Positions 54,234 to 62,331 of a DNA stretch of 64,000 nt are shown here, piece by piece (within the stretch, counting starts at the first letter, position 1; the number at the start of each line of letters is the position of its first letter). The notes under the pieces were generated by a model. The model saw nothing but the letters and a program-made list of their open reading frames with translations. It made no database searches and was not told the DNA's origin. Location: the NCBI GenBank assembly GCA_900450455.1, contig UGGN01000001.1:620001-684000 (forward strand), written 5' to 3'. This DNA comes from [Eubacterium] infirmum (lineage in GTDB: Bacteria > Bacillota > Clostridia > Peptostreptococcales > Anaerovoracaceae). The position numbers were made by a program, and so were the translations under genes.

Positions 54234-55448
54234 ATGAACAAGACAATAGTAGAGTTGTTTGCAGGCGTAGGAGGGTTTAGACTTGGATTTGAAAGGCTGA
54301 ATTCTGGATGGGAGACTGTTTGGTTTTCCCAATGGGAGCCTGGGGCGAGAACTCAATGGGCACACGACTGTTACGTTGAGCATTTCGGTGAATCCGAGGA
54401 TATTAATGGTGCAGTTACAACGGGGATTGATATATCGGAAGTCGATAAATCTTCAATACCAAGTCATACACTTTTAGTTGGGGGATTTCCATGTCAGGAT
54501 TATTCTGTGGCACACAGCTTATCAACATCAAAGGGATTAGAAGGTAAGAAAGGTGTTCTATGGTGGCAAATAAGAGATACAATAATATCAAAGAAACCAC
54601 CATTTATATTACTAGAAAATGTCGATAGACTTATAAAATCCCCGGCAAAACAAAGGGGCCGTGACTTTGGTGTTATACTTGCATGCTTAAATGAATTGAA
54701 ATACAGTGTTGAATGGCGTGTAGTCAATGCTGCTCACTACGGCGGGCCACAGCGTCGTAGACGTACATTTATATTTGCATATTTGAACGATACTAAGTAC
54801 GGGGAAAAACAAGCTAAGATTCCAATGATAGATATAATAAATAGAGATGGATTCATGGTGGATGCGTTTCCAATATCAATGGAACTTACTAAGTTTAGTG
54901 AGGTTAAGCTATACGATGATGTTGTGGACGTATCAGATAAGTTTAGTTTTAGTTTTGAAAATGCTGGTGTCATGAGAGATGGAAACATTATTACGGGTAA
55001 AGTAGTGGAGCAAGAAGAGAAGCCTATTACACTTGGAAGCATACTTGAGCAATGTGAAAATGAGGATTACTTCGTTAGTAGTTCTAATTTGCCGTCGTGG
55101 GTTACAATGAAAGGCGCCAAGAAAAAAGAACGAACTACTGCAGATGGCCATAAGTATACTTTCTCAGAGGGAGCGATTCCTTTCCTAGACTACTATAACA
55201 AACCGAGTAGAACAATGCTCACAAGCGAAGGAACAAAGAACAGAAGCACTCATATTGTTGCAGATCCAGTCACGGGGACTATCAGGATATTGACTCCCGT
55301 TGAATGTGAAAGATTGCAAGGGTTTGATGACAATTGGACCGAAGGTATGCCTGATAGAATGCGTAGATTCTGTATGGGAAATGCACTAGTAGTACCTATG
55401 GTAACTAGAATGGGAAGAGTACTAGACGAAATAATTGAAAAAGAATAA
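54234..55448 (+). CDS. DNA (cytosine-5-)-methyltransferase
   Basis: 404 residues with the C5-methyltransferase motifs in order: I (ELFAGVGGFRLGFE), IV with the catalytic Cys (GGFPCQDYS), VI (LENVDRL), VIII (GGPQRRRRTFIFA) and X (GNALVVPMVTRMG). The target-recognition region (residues ~220-330) is variable. Next to a Sau3AI-type nuclease, protection of GATC by m5C is the likely role. The ATG at 54234 follows GGAGGG; the frame is open to 54150 but passes through the leader. Confidence 0.92.
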   Translation: MNKTIVELFAGVGGFRLGFERLNSGWETVWFSQWEPGARTQWAHDCYVEHFGESEDINGAVTTGIDISEVDKSSIPSHTLLVGGFPCQDYSVAHSLSTSKGLEGKKGVLWWQIRDTIISKKPPFILLENVDRLIKSPAKQRGRDFGVILACLNELKYSVEWRVVNAAHYGGPQRRRRTFIFAYLNDTKYGEKQAKIPMIDIINRDGFMVDAFPISMELTKFSEVKLYDDVVDVSDKFSFSFENAGVMRDGNIITGKVVEQEEKPITLGSILEQCENEDYFVSSSNLPSWVTMKGAKKKERTTADGHKYTFSEGAIPFLDYYNKPSRTMLTSEGTKNRSTHIVADPVTGTIRILTPVECERLQGFDDNWTEGMPDRMRRFCMGNALVVPMVTRMGRVLDEIIEKE

Positions 55449-55455
55449 ATGAACT

Positions 55456-55494
55456 AGGATAATTTGCGATTTTATAGCAAATTATCCTTTGTTT
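55456..55494 (+). terminator. Terminator after the restriction-modification pair
   Basis: AGGATAATTTGC pairs with GCAAATTATCCT around a nine-base loop, then TTTGTTTG. It is palindromic enough to act in both directions. Confidence 0.75.
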
Positions 55495-55544
55495 GTATTG
55501 CTTTAGCAGCGATTCATCGAACGAATGTGAGATGAATAATAAAC

Positions 55545-55688
55545 CACCGGCTATGCCGGTGAGATTAAATGGCTTTAGCGAAAAGATACCTCCTATGTTA
55601 AGATAAATGTGGTCACCAACCGCATATCAAAACAAGGAGGTAATCCAAAATGGATAAGAATAGTTTATCACATACATCGTGGGCTTGA
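55545..55688 (+). mobile_element. Remnant of an IS200/IS605-family insertion sequence (left end)
   Basis: A hairpin CACCGGC TAT GCCGGTG (55545-55561) resembles the subterminal hairpins of these elements. ACCTCCT (55588-55594) is complementary to AGGAGGT (55635-55641), the ribosome site of the transposase, as in the IS200 leader that hides its ribosome site. The octamer GCTTTAGC occurs at 55500 and 55572. Only the start of the transposase remains. It accounts for most of the 340-bp gap between the methyltransferase and the next gene. Confidence 0.6.
55650..55688 (+). pseudogene. Truncated IS200/IS605 transposase TnpA start
   Basis: After AAGGAGG the ATG opens twelve codons, MDKNSLSHTSWA, then TGA. 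IS200-type transposases typically begin in this way (M-D-x-N-S-L-x-H-x-x-W followed by NCKYHIVFAPKYR). The match ends at the Trp, so the rest of the gene was lost at a junction near 55685 where conjugative-element DNA begins. Confidence 0.6.
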
Positions 55689-55693
55689 GATAT

Positions 55694-55757
55694 AATAGGG
55701 ATACAGAGGAAAAAGCTTGATAAATAGGAGCTTTCAGCACTGTATCCCTATTTTTAA
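55694..55757 (+). promoter_or_regulatory. Inverted repeat and terminator-like leader at the element's left end
   Basis: AATAGGGATACAG (55694-55706) pairs with CTGTATCCCTATT (55740-55752), and an inner AAAGCT/AGCTTT stem sits in the loop. TTTTT follows. TATAAT at 55691-55696 overlaps the left arm. It may stop transcription entering from the chromosome, act as an operator, or work as an attenuator before the 23-codon ORF. Confidence 0.5.
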
Positions 55758-55788
55758 AATCAAATAAAATATCGAAAAGGAGGCTTTT

Positions 55789-55860
55789 ATGATATGTAAA
55801 AGAATATTTCAAGCCATTATGTCAGTTATTCCATTAGCAAAGGCGGTGGAGAATAAATGA
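55789..55860 (+). CDS. Short ORF, 23 aa, coupled to the next gene
   Basis: ATG after AAAAGGAGG, encoding MICKRIFQAIMSVIPLAKAV then ENK; the stop overlaps the next ATG (ATGA). The strong ribosome site and overlap suggest a leader peptide or tiny coupled gene. It resembles no known protein to me. Confidence 0.5.
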   Translation: MICKRIFQAIMSVIPLAKAVENK

Positions 55861-56141
55861 GATGGATATTAAAAATAATTTTATTTCCGATCAGCCTGCT
55901 GTTAAGTATTCTTACTGCATTTTTAACATTCTTACTAAGCATAGGAACAGCGTTACTGTATCTGCTAATGCTGATGTGTGTATTTGCGGCAATAGGCTCG
56001 TTCTTTATGTTGCACAACACAAGAGCAGCAATAGAAGCACTCATACTCGGATTTCTGCTAAGTCCTTACGGAATACCGATGATTGGAGCTGTAATTATAG
56101 CTTTTATACAAGGAATCAATGAAGCCATAAAATCAATATAA
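55857..56141 (+). CDS. Small membrane protein of conjugative element, 94 aa
   Basis: Mostly hydrophobic, with about three membrane segments: ILKIILFPISLLLSILTAFL, LLYLLMLMCVFAAIGSFFML and YGIPMIGAVIIAFI. The position at the front of a Tn1549-like module matches the small membrane proteins (CD1845-like) often found there. Function unknown. Confidence 0.6.
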   Translation: MRWILKIILFPISLLLSILTAFLTFLLSIGTALLYLLMLMCVFAAIGSFFMLHNTRAAIEALILGFLLSPYGIPMIGAVIIAFIQGINEAIKSI

Positions 56142-56169
56142 AAAATTTTATAAAAATGGTTACCAAGGG

Positions 56170-56196
56170 CGATAGATAAAAACTATCGTCTTTTTT
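56170..56196 (+). terminator. Terminator-like hairpin before the replication initiator
   Basis: CGATAG and CTATCG around ATAAAAA, then TCTTTTTT. The stem is short but the T run is good. It lies between two genes of the same element, so it may be leaky or regulated. Confidence 0.55.
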
Positions 56197-56230
56197 AGTG
56201 GGAAAATATCATGGAAAGGAGAGCTTTTAG

Positions 56231-57259
56231 ATGAGTATGTATTTATTTGATGAACAACCTATCGTTGCAAATAAGACATTGGCAAGGGAAATAGGTTTAA
56301 ACGAAGCTCTTATCTTACAACAAATAAACTATTGGATAGAAATAAATAAGAAATCCGGCAATAACTTCTATGACGGAAGATATTGGACATATAACTCAAT
56401 AAGAGCATGGCAGGAAAAAGATTTTGACTATATGAGTTTCGATACTGTAAAAAGAACCTTTGCGAAGTTGGAAAAGGCAGGTTTTCTACTCGTAGGAAAC
56501 TACAATAAAGATCCAAGAGATAAAACAAAATGGTACACCATAAATACCGAAAAGCTGGAGGAACTTTATGCTGAAATTGAGAACAAAAAGAAAAAAGAAG
56601 AATTACAAGCCTTAGAAAAAGCTGTGCCTAATGCATTAGGGCAAAATGCACCAATGGAAAAGTGCAAAATCCACCAATGCACAAGTGCAGATTGCACCGA
56701 TGCAACAGAGCAAAATCTGCCAATGCAAAATGGCAATATGCCCCAACCATTACCAGAGATTACTACAAATAATTCATCAAAGATTACTACAGATATTTCA
56801 TCATATAATTCCACCCATCATTCCGTCATAGATGCCGAGTATTCAGAACCAAGAAAAAGGATGGATGGAGAGGCGGAAATAGAAAACAAAAATATATATC
56901 AGAAATATTTAGATGAGTTAAGAACACAGACAGGCTATTATGAACATCTTGAGTTGGGCAATAAATTTATAGTTAAAGACTTTGATGAGATATTAAAGAT
57001 ACTGGCAGATATTATGATACTTGATGATAGAGAGTTTGTTACAATCAATCAAACGAAGCTTCCGGCACATATAGTAAAAGAAAGATTTAAAAAACTTAGA
57101 TCAGAGCATTTAGAGTATTTGTCAGATGTTATTAAGGAAAATGAATACAAGATTAGGAATATCAGAGCATTTGTCCTAACAGCAGCATATAATGCACCAA
57201 GCGGGATAGATGCACACTACTCTGCCCTTGTAAGTTATGATATGAGAGGAGGATATTGA
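56231..57259 (+). CDS. Replication initiator protein with DUF6017 C-terminus
   Basis: 342 residues. An N-terminal winged-helix domain (NKTLAREIGLNEALILQQIN, then DTVKRTFAKLEKAGFLLVGN) is typical of RepA/DnaD-type initiators in conjugative elements. A Ser/Thr/Gln-rich linker at ~125-185 follows, and a C-terminal domain with IRNIRAFVLTAAYNAPS then HYSALVSYDM is the DUF6017 signature. It probably starts element replication after excision. AAGGAGAG precedes the ATG. Confidence 0.82.
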   Translation: MSMYLFDEQPIVANKTLAREIGLNEALILQQINYWIEINKKSGNNFYDGRYWTYNSIRAWQEKDFDYMSFDTVKRTFAKLEKAGFLLVGNYNKDPRDKTKWYTINTEKLEELYAEIENKKKKEELQALEKAVPNALGQNAPMEKCKIHQCTSADCTDATEQNLPMQNGNMPQPLPEITTNNSSKITTDISSYNSTHHSVIDAEYSEPRKRMDGEAEIENKNIYQKYLDELRTQTGYYEHLELGNKFIVKDFDEILKILADIMILDDREFVTINQTKLPAHIVKERFKKLRSEHLEYLSDVIKENEYKIRNIRAFVLTAAYNAPSGIDAHYSALVSYDMRGGY

Positions 57260-57261
57260 AT

Positions 57262-57747
57262 GTGGTTAACGAAGAAATTGCAAGAAAGACATTAAGCCTT
57301 GAAGTTAAGGCTGCTAAAGTAACAGGAAAACTTCTTTTAAATCTGTTGAAAAAACTGATAAAAGAAGCAGAGAAACTGGGAGGACTTGAAAAGCTCGTTA
57401 AAGTAAACGGAAATGAAGTCAAGCTCAAGGATATGGCGAAAAAAGGGCAACTGGAAGAAATACCGGTAGAAGAAGCGGAACTGAAAGAACTGAAAAAAGA
57501 GCTTAACAAATATGGTGTTAAGTTTTCGGTAATGAAAGATAAAGAAACAGGCAAATACTCCGTATTTTTCCAAGCCAAAGATATGAAAATGATGGAGAAA
57601 GCCTTTAAAAATGCCCTTGCAACATCAGAAAGAAAGGCTGAGAGGAAAGAGTCCATTCACAAAAATATTGAGAAGTTTAAGGAGATGGCAAAAAATACTG
57701 TTTCTAAGGATAAAGTTAAGAATAAACAAAAGGAGCAGAGCTTATGA
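57262..57747 (+). CDS. PcfB family protein (DUF3801)
   Basis: 161 residues: EEIARKTLSLEVKAAKVTGK then LLLNLLKKLIKEAEKLGG, VNGNEVKLKDMAKKGQLEEI and a Lys-rich tail. PcfB is an accessory of the relaxosome and coupling protein in Gram-positive conjugation. The start is a GTG at 57262, eight or nine bases after GAGGAGG; a TTG at 57256 is too close. It begins 2 nt after the initiator's stop and overlaps the next gene by 4 nt. Confidence 0.8.
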   Translation: MVNEEIARKTLSLEVKAAKVTGKLLLNLLKKLIKEAEKLGGLEKLVKVNGNEVKLKDMAKKGQLEEIPVEEAELKELKKELNKYGVKFSVMKDKETGKYSVFFQAKDMKMMEKAFKNALATSERKAERKESIHKNIEKFKEMAKNTVSKDKVKNKQKEQSL

Positions 57748-58475
57748 GCAACTTAATAACATTTGAAAATATGGAATTCGGGAAACTCACTGTAATGGAA
57801 AAAGACGGTGAGTTTTTCTTTATCGGAAAAGAAGTAGCTGAAAAGCTTGGCTATTCAAACACGAGAGATGCTTTGGTAAGACATGTGGATATAGATGATA
57901 AAGCTGATGTCGTGTTTCACGACGGCAGGCAAAGAAGAAGTATGGTATCTATCAACGAGTCAGGATTATATTCTCTGATCCTATCTTCAAAGCTACCACA
58001 GGCAAAGGAATTTAAGAAGTGGATCACCACAGAGGTATTGCCGAGTATTCGTAAGAATGGAGGATATATCAAAAATCAAGAAAAAATGAGCAATGAAGAA
58101 ATATTGGCAAATGTGGTACTCCTTGCCAATCACCTGATTGCTGAAAAAGAAAAAATCATAGAAGATTTAGAGCCGAAAGCCAAGTATTTTGATGAACTGG
58201 TGAATAACAATCTGCTGACCAACTTGAGAAACACAGCAAAAGAGCTTCATATCCCACAAAAGGTATTTATTCAATTCCTCTTAGAGAAGGAACTCATTTA
58301 CAGAGATAAGAAAAACAGACTTCTACCCTATGCTAAGAACAATAAGGGATATTTTGAAGTAAAGGAATGGTGTAGAAACGATAATGATGCAGTGGGCATT
58401 CAAACCTTTATAACACCTAAAGGAAGACACTTTCTTTTACTCTTGATTGGAGGTGAAAAGACTCGTGATAAATAA
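57744..58475 (+). CDS. BRO/KilAC-type phage antirepressor
   Basis: 243 residues. The BRO-N domain at the start is clear (EVAEKLGYSNTRDALVRHVD, then SGLYSLILSSKLPQAKEFK and VLPSIRKNGGY). A C-terminal ANT/KilAC domain follows (NLRNTAKELHIPQKVFIQFL, FEVKEWCRNDND). Such proteins relieve phage repressors or act in DNA binding. Here the gene lies between PcfB and VirD4 in tight overlap with both, so it is part of the conjugation operon rather than of a prophage. Confidence 0.85.
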   Translation: MSNLITFENMEFGKLTVMEKDGEFFFIGKEVAEKLGYSNTRDALVRHVDIDDKADVVFHDGRQRRSMVSINESGLYSLILSSKLPQAKEFKKWITTEVLPSIRKNGGYIKNQEKMSNEEILANVVLLANHLIAEKEKIIEDLEPKAKYFDELVNNNLLTNLRNTAKELHIPQKVFIQFLLEKELIYRDKKNRLLPYAKNNKGYFEVKEWCRNDNDAVGIQTFITPKGRHFLLLLIGGEKTRDK

Positions 58476-60246
58476 GATATTAAAAGACATCAAAGGCTTA
58501 TTCAAGGTTCAAGATAAGGCAAAGTTTGTAAAACAAAACATTCCCTATCTTGCATTTTTCTATTTAGGAAATATTTTTTCTCATCATGTAAGAAGTTATG
58601 TAGGTGGAGATATGATTGACAAGATATTTCAGGGGATATTAGAGCTTAATACAATGAGTTTTATCCCAAGCATACATCTTATTGATATACTGGTAGGAGT
58701 TGGAATAGCAGCCTTAATTAAATTTATTGTCTATACCAAAGGAAAGAATGCCAAGAAGTTTAGGCAAGGAAAAGAGTACGGCTCGGCAAGATGGGGAAAT
58801 AAAAAAGACATCGAGCCGTACATGGATGAAAAGTTTCAAAACAATATCTTGCTCACTCAAACAGAACGATTAACTATGAACGGCAGACCGTCTAATCCAA
58901 AGTATGCAAGGAATAAGAATGTACTTGTTATAGGAGGATCAGGAAGTGGTAAGACTCGATTTTTTGTAAAACCCAACCTTATGCAAATGCACAGCAGCTA
59001 TTGTGTTACCGATCCAAAAGGTACGATCATTCTTGAGTGTGGCAAAATGCTTGAAGATAACGGATATGAGATAAAAATTTTAAATACCATTAACTTCAAA
59101 AAAAGCATGAAATACAATCCATTTGCCTATATTCGTTCTGAGAAAGATATATTAAAACTTGTTCAGACTATCATTGCAAATACCAAAGGTGAGGGAGAAA
59201 AGGCAGGTGAGGATTTTTGGGTAAAAGCCGAGAAACTCTACTATACAGCCCTTATAGGATATATCTTCTATGAAGCACCAAGAGAAGAAAAGAACTTTGC
59301 AACCCTTCTTGATATGATAGACGCTTCGGAAGTAAGGGAAGATGACGAAACCTATATGAATCCGATAGACAGACTCTTTGAAGCATTGGAAAAGAAAGAG
59401 CCTACACACTTTGCGGTGAAGCAATATAAAAAGTACAAATTGGCAGCCGGAAAAACAGCGAAATCTATTTTAATTTCTTGTGGTGCAAGGCTTGCTCCCT
59501 TTGATATTCAGGAACTACGGGACTTGATGCAAGAAGATGAATTGGAACTGGATACTCTTGGTGATAGAAAGACTGCCCTCTTTGTTATTATCTCCGATAC
59601 CGATGATACTTTTAACTTTGTAGTGTCCATTATGTACTCTCAGTTATTTAATCTCTTGTGTGATAAGGCGGATGATGTATATGGTGGCAGGCTTCCTGTT
59701 CATGTGCGATGCCTGCTTGATGAGTTTGCAAATATCGGCTTAATTCCAAAGTTTGAGAAGTTGATTGCCACAATCCGAAGCCGAGAGATTTCGGCAAGCA
59801 TTATTTTACAGGCACAATCTCAGTTAAAGGCAATCTACAAGGATAACGCCGATACAATCGTAGGTAACTGTGATAGTACCCTATTCTTAGGTGGCAAAGA
59901 GAAAACAACACTTAAAGAGCTATCTGAAACACTTGGTAAGGAAACCATAGACCTATATAACACTTCTGAAACAAGGAGCAATCAAAAGAGTTTCGGATTA
60001 AATTATCAAAAGACGGGGAAAGAGCTGATGAGTCAGGACGAAATAACAGTAATGGACGGCAGTAAATGTATCTTTCAACTTCGTGGTGTCCGCCCTTTCC
60101 TATCGGATAAATTTGATATTACAAAGCACAAGAACTATAAGCTACTTGAGGATTATGATAAAAAGAACCTGTTTGATATAGAAAGCTATATGAAAAGAAG
60201 GGGCAAGGCTAAACTAAATAAGAATACGGTTATTATGAAGTTGTAG
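58465..60246 (+). CDS. VirD4/TcpA-type coupling protein ATPase
   Basis: 593 residues. A membrane-proximal N-terminus (PYLAFFYLGNIFSHHV, IDILVGVGIAALIKFIV), Walker A VIGGSGSGKTRFFVKPNL, a TraG/VirD4 loop (YCVTDPKGTIILECGKML) and Walker B CLLDEFANIGLIPKFEKL. It brings the relaxase-DNA complex to the secretion channel. The GTG at 58465 is nine bases after GGAGGTG; the TTG at 58447 would include that ribosome site. It overlaps the antirepressor gene by 11 nt. Confidence 0.92.
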   Translation: MINKILKDIKGLFKVQDKAKFVKQNIPYLAFFYLGNIFSHHVRSYVGGDMIDKIFQGILELNTMSFIPSIHLIDILVGVGIAALIKFIVYTKGKNAKKFRQGKEYGSARWGNKKDIEPYMDEKFQNNILLTQTERLTMNGRPSNPKYARNKNVLVIGGSGSGKTRFFVKPNLMQMHSSYCVTDPKGTIILECGKMLEDNGYEIKILNTINFKKSMKYNPFAYIRSEKDILKLVQTIIANTKGEGEKAGEDFWVKAEKLYYTALIGYIFYEAPREEKNFATLLDMIDASEVREDDETYMNPIDRLFEALEKKEPTHFAVKQYKKYKLAAGKTAKSILISCGARLAPFDIQELRDLMQEDELELDTLGDRKTALFVIISDTDDTFNFVVSIMYSQLFNLLCDKADDVYGGRLPVHVRCLLDEFANIGLIPKFEKLIATIRSREISASIILQAQSQLKAIYKDNADTIVGNCDSTLFLGGKEKTTLKELSETLGKETIDLYNTSETRSNQKSFGLNYQKTGKELMSQDEITVMDGSKCIFQLRGVRPFLSDKFDITKHKNYKLLEDYDKKNLFDIESYMKRRGKAKLNKNTVIMKL

Positions 60247-60309
60247 CTGTTAGATATTATTTGTATTTGGTATAATAATCAAAGAGAAATACACAAGGAG
60301 GAAACCTTA

Positions 60310-60747
60310 TTGAACGATAAAGAACTGATAGGAAAAGTTCATTCATCTATGTATCACCAATTAAAAAGAAAAGGATATGCAACAGCAGTAGATGTGCTTA
60401 TGGATTTGGAAATACTTTCAAAGACCGACTATGAACTTTGGAGAAATGGAAAAGTTTTGTATTTGGAAAAAGTATGCAAGGTCAATCTTAAAAAATTGTC
60501 TACAATACTGCATGAAATGAGGGTATATGCAAAGAAAGGAAATCTAAAACCGTCGTTTTGTGTATATAAGAGATGGGCGGTTAAGAAAAAGAACGGGCAA
60601 GGGAAAAAGCCGGTTATTAAACTAAGGTTTAGCAAAAGTGGTTCTGAAGATATTGAAAAATGGTATGCTACTCACTTTGTAGACACGAAGAAGATAGAAA
60701 AGATAAAAGAAGAAAAACAAGTAAATAACAGTGATGATAAGCAGTAA
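60310..60747 (+). CDS. Hypothetical protein of conjugative element, 145 aa
   Basis: A soluble, basic protein starting with TTG at 60310 after AAGGAGG. Helical N-terminal half (VHSSMYHQLKRKGYATAVDV, then LYLEKVCKVNLKKLSTILHE) and a Lys-rich tail. Members of similar elements carry a gene here, but I cannot assign a family. It is followed at once by a terminator-like hairpin overlapping its stop. Confidence 0.6.
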   Translation: MNDKELIGKVHSSMYHQLKRKGYATAVDVLMDLEILSKTDYELWRNGKVLYLEKVCKVNLKKLSTILHEMRVYAKKGNLKPSFCVYKRWAVKKKNGQGKKPVIKLRFSKSGSEDIEKWYATHFVDTKKIEKIKEEKQVNNSDDKQ

Positions 60748-60774
60748 GTCTAAAAATAGATTTGCTGCTTTTTT
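60739..60774 (+). terminator. Terminator-like hairpin overlapping the 145-aa gene's stop
   Basis: AAGCAG pairs with CTGCTT and TCTA with TAGA around a four-base loop, followed by TTTTTT. The region to 60918 contains a second hairpin and a tiny ORF of eight codons after AGGAGG, with no gene of reasonable size. Confidence 0.6.
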
Positions 60775-60857
60775 CATGTAAAAAGCAGGAGGAAAGATGA
60801 TAAGGATAAGAAATCCCACTTAACAGGCAGGAAAAATTTAATATCGAGGTTGTGAAG

Positions 60858-60890
60858 CGATTGGAAAATAAAACTTTCAGTCGTTTTTTT
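60858..60890 (+). terminator. Second terminator-like hairpin before ssb
   Basis: CGATTGGAA pairs with TTTCAGTCG (two G-U pairs) around an eight-base loop, followed by seven Ts. It lies 29 nt before the SSB start. Confidence 0.55.
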
Positions 60891-60918
60891 ATTGAAAAGA
60901 AAAAGGAGATAAAGACAA

Positions 60919-61230
60919 ATGAAGCAGGAAATGATTAACATCAATGCCAACTTGGTTGCAGAGCCTACTTTTTCAAGTTTTGAAAAAGATGAGGAAACAG
61001 TAGAAGTTGCAAACTTTACTCTTGTAAAAAAATACGGGAAAGGCAAAGAATATATCAACTGTGCAGCCTATGGCGAGAAGGTAGAAACAGCAAAAGACTT
61101 TGAAAAAGGCGATCTCATTCATATCTTTGGATATTTCAAAGAGCGTGAAAAAGACGGTAAGACTTACAAAAACTTTGTAGTAAAGTCATACAACAAAATT
61201 GAGAAGAAAGAAAATAGGGAGGAAGAATAA
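60919..61230 (+). CDS. ssb: Single-stranded DNA-binding protein
   Basis: 103 residues with the SSB OB-fold: NINANLVAEPTFSSFEKDEE, VANFTLVKKYGKGKEYINCA and GDLIHIFGYFKEREKDGKTY, then KNFVV. It lacks the acidic C-terminal tip DDxxPF of housekeeping SSB and ends NREEE instead, which suits an element-specific protein that protects transferred strands. AAAAGGAG precedes the ATG. Confidence 0.82.
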   Translation: MKQEMININANLVAEPTFSSFEKDEETVEVANFTLVKKYGKGKEYINCAAYGEKVETAKDFEKGDLIHIFGYFKEREKDGKTYKNFVVKSYNKIEKKENREEE

Positions 61231-61231
61231 A

Positions 61232-61447
61232 ATGGAATTTTTTACGCAGGCGGTAGATGTATTAAAAATATTAGTTATGGCGGTAGGTGCAGGACTTGGT
61301 GCATGGGGAGTTATCAACCTGATGGAAGGGTACGGTAATGACAATCCCGGAGCAAAATCACAAGGAATAAAGCAGCTTATGGCTGGAGGAGGTATTGTCC
61401 TTATAGGCTTAAAGCTTATTCCGCTACTTGCAAATCTTTTAAAGTAA
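61232..61447 (+). CDS. Maff2 family mobile element protein
   Basis: 71 residues with two membrane segments (LVMAVGAGLGAWGVINLMEG, GGIVLIGLKLIPLLANLL) around a GYGNDNPGAKSQGIKQLMAG loop that is characteristic of Maff2-type proteins. The ATG at 61232 follows GGGAGGAAG; the frame is open to 61199, inside ssb, and that part is not used. Probably a VirB2/VirB3-like small component of the transfer channel. Confidence 0.85.
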   Translation: MEFFTQAVDVLKILVMAVGAGLGAWGVINLMEGYGNDNPGAKSQGIKQLMAGGGIVLIGLKLIPLLANLLK

Positions 61448-61457
61448 GGAGAAATCT

Positions 61458-62321
61458 ATGTTTGGTATTTTCGATAAGATAGAAGAATTTTTCAGAGAAC
61501 TTCTGCTCGGAGGTATCAAGGCAAACTTAGAGTCCATGTTTCTTGACATAAACAATCAGGTAAACAGCGTTGCAGCAGATGTAGGAAAGACACCTATGGG
61601 GTGGAACGGAGAAGTATTCAGCTTTATTAAAAATATTAATGACTCCGTTATTATTCCCATAGCAGGGCTAATAATAACGGCAGTCCTTTGTATCGAGCTT
61701 ATCAATATGGTCATGCAAAAGAACAATATGCACGATACGGACACCTTTGAGTTTTTCAAATACATCATCAAGATGTGGATTGCTGTATGGTTAGTATCTC
61801 ATGCCTTTGAGTTTTCAATGGCGGTTTTTGATGTTGCACAAAGTATGGTAAACAAGGCGGCGGGGGTAATCAACACCTCTGCCACCGTTTCCGGAGATCA
61901 GATTGTTCAGATGGTGGATGCCCTAAAGGATAAAGGACTGGGTGAGCTTTTAATGATTCTGTTTGAAATCTCACTTGTAAAAGTTGCAATACAGGCAATA
62001 TCCATCGTGATTATGCTTGTAGTTTATGGAAGAATGTTTGAAATCTATGTGTACTCATCTGTTTCAGCCATTCCTTTTGCGACGATGGGAAACAAAGAAT
62101 GGGGGCAGATAGGAACAAACTACATCAAAGGACTGTTTGCTTTAGGGCTTCAGGGATTGATTCTGATGGTTTGTCTTGGAATTTATGCAGTATTGGTTAA
62201 AACGATAAACTTTACGGACATACACACGAGCATATTTATGGTACTCGGATATGCCGTATTACTGGGACTGATGATGTTAAAGAGTGGAACACTTGCAAAA
62301 AGTGTGATGAACTCGCATTAA
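61458..62321 (+). CDS. VirB6/TrbL-like conjugation membrane protein
   Basis: 287 residues with about six membrane helices: VIIPIAGLIITAVLCIELI, FEFFKYIIKMWIAVWLVSHA, MILFEISLVKVAIQAISIVI and YIKGLFALGLQGLILMVCLG. The layout of a polytopic channel component in the position of VirB6 in Tn1549-type elements. AAGGAG precedes the ATG. Confidence 0.8.
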   Translation: MFGIFDKIEEFFRELLLGGIKANLESMFLDINNQVNSVAADVGKTPMGWNGEVFSFIKNINDSVIIPIAGLIITAVLCIELINMVMQKNNMHDTDTFEFFKYIIKMWIAVWLVSHAFEFSMAVFDVAQSMVNKAAGVINTSATVSGDQIVQMVDALKDKGLGELLMILFEISLVKVAIQAISIVIMLVVYGRMFEIYVYSSVSAIPFATMGNKEWGQIGTNYIKGLFALGLQGLILMVCLGIYAVLVKTINFTDIHTSIFMVLGYAVLLGLMMLKSGTLAKSVMNSH

Positions 62322-62331
62322 GGAGGATAAG

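Noticed and set aside
57162..57656. A 164-codon Phe/Ser-rich minus-strand frame
   Set aside because: An antisense shadow of the Lys-rich PcfB gene, with no ribosome site.
57744..58475. The BRO antirepressor as evidence of a prophage
   Set aside because: Neighbours on both sides are conjugation genes that overlap it, and no phage structural or replication genes occur in the window.
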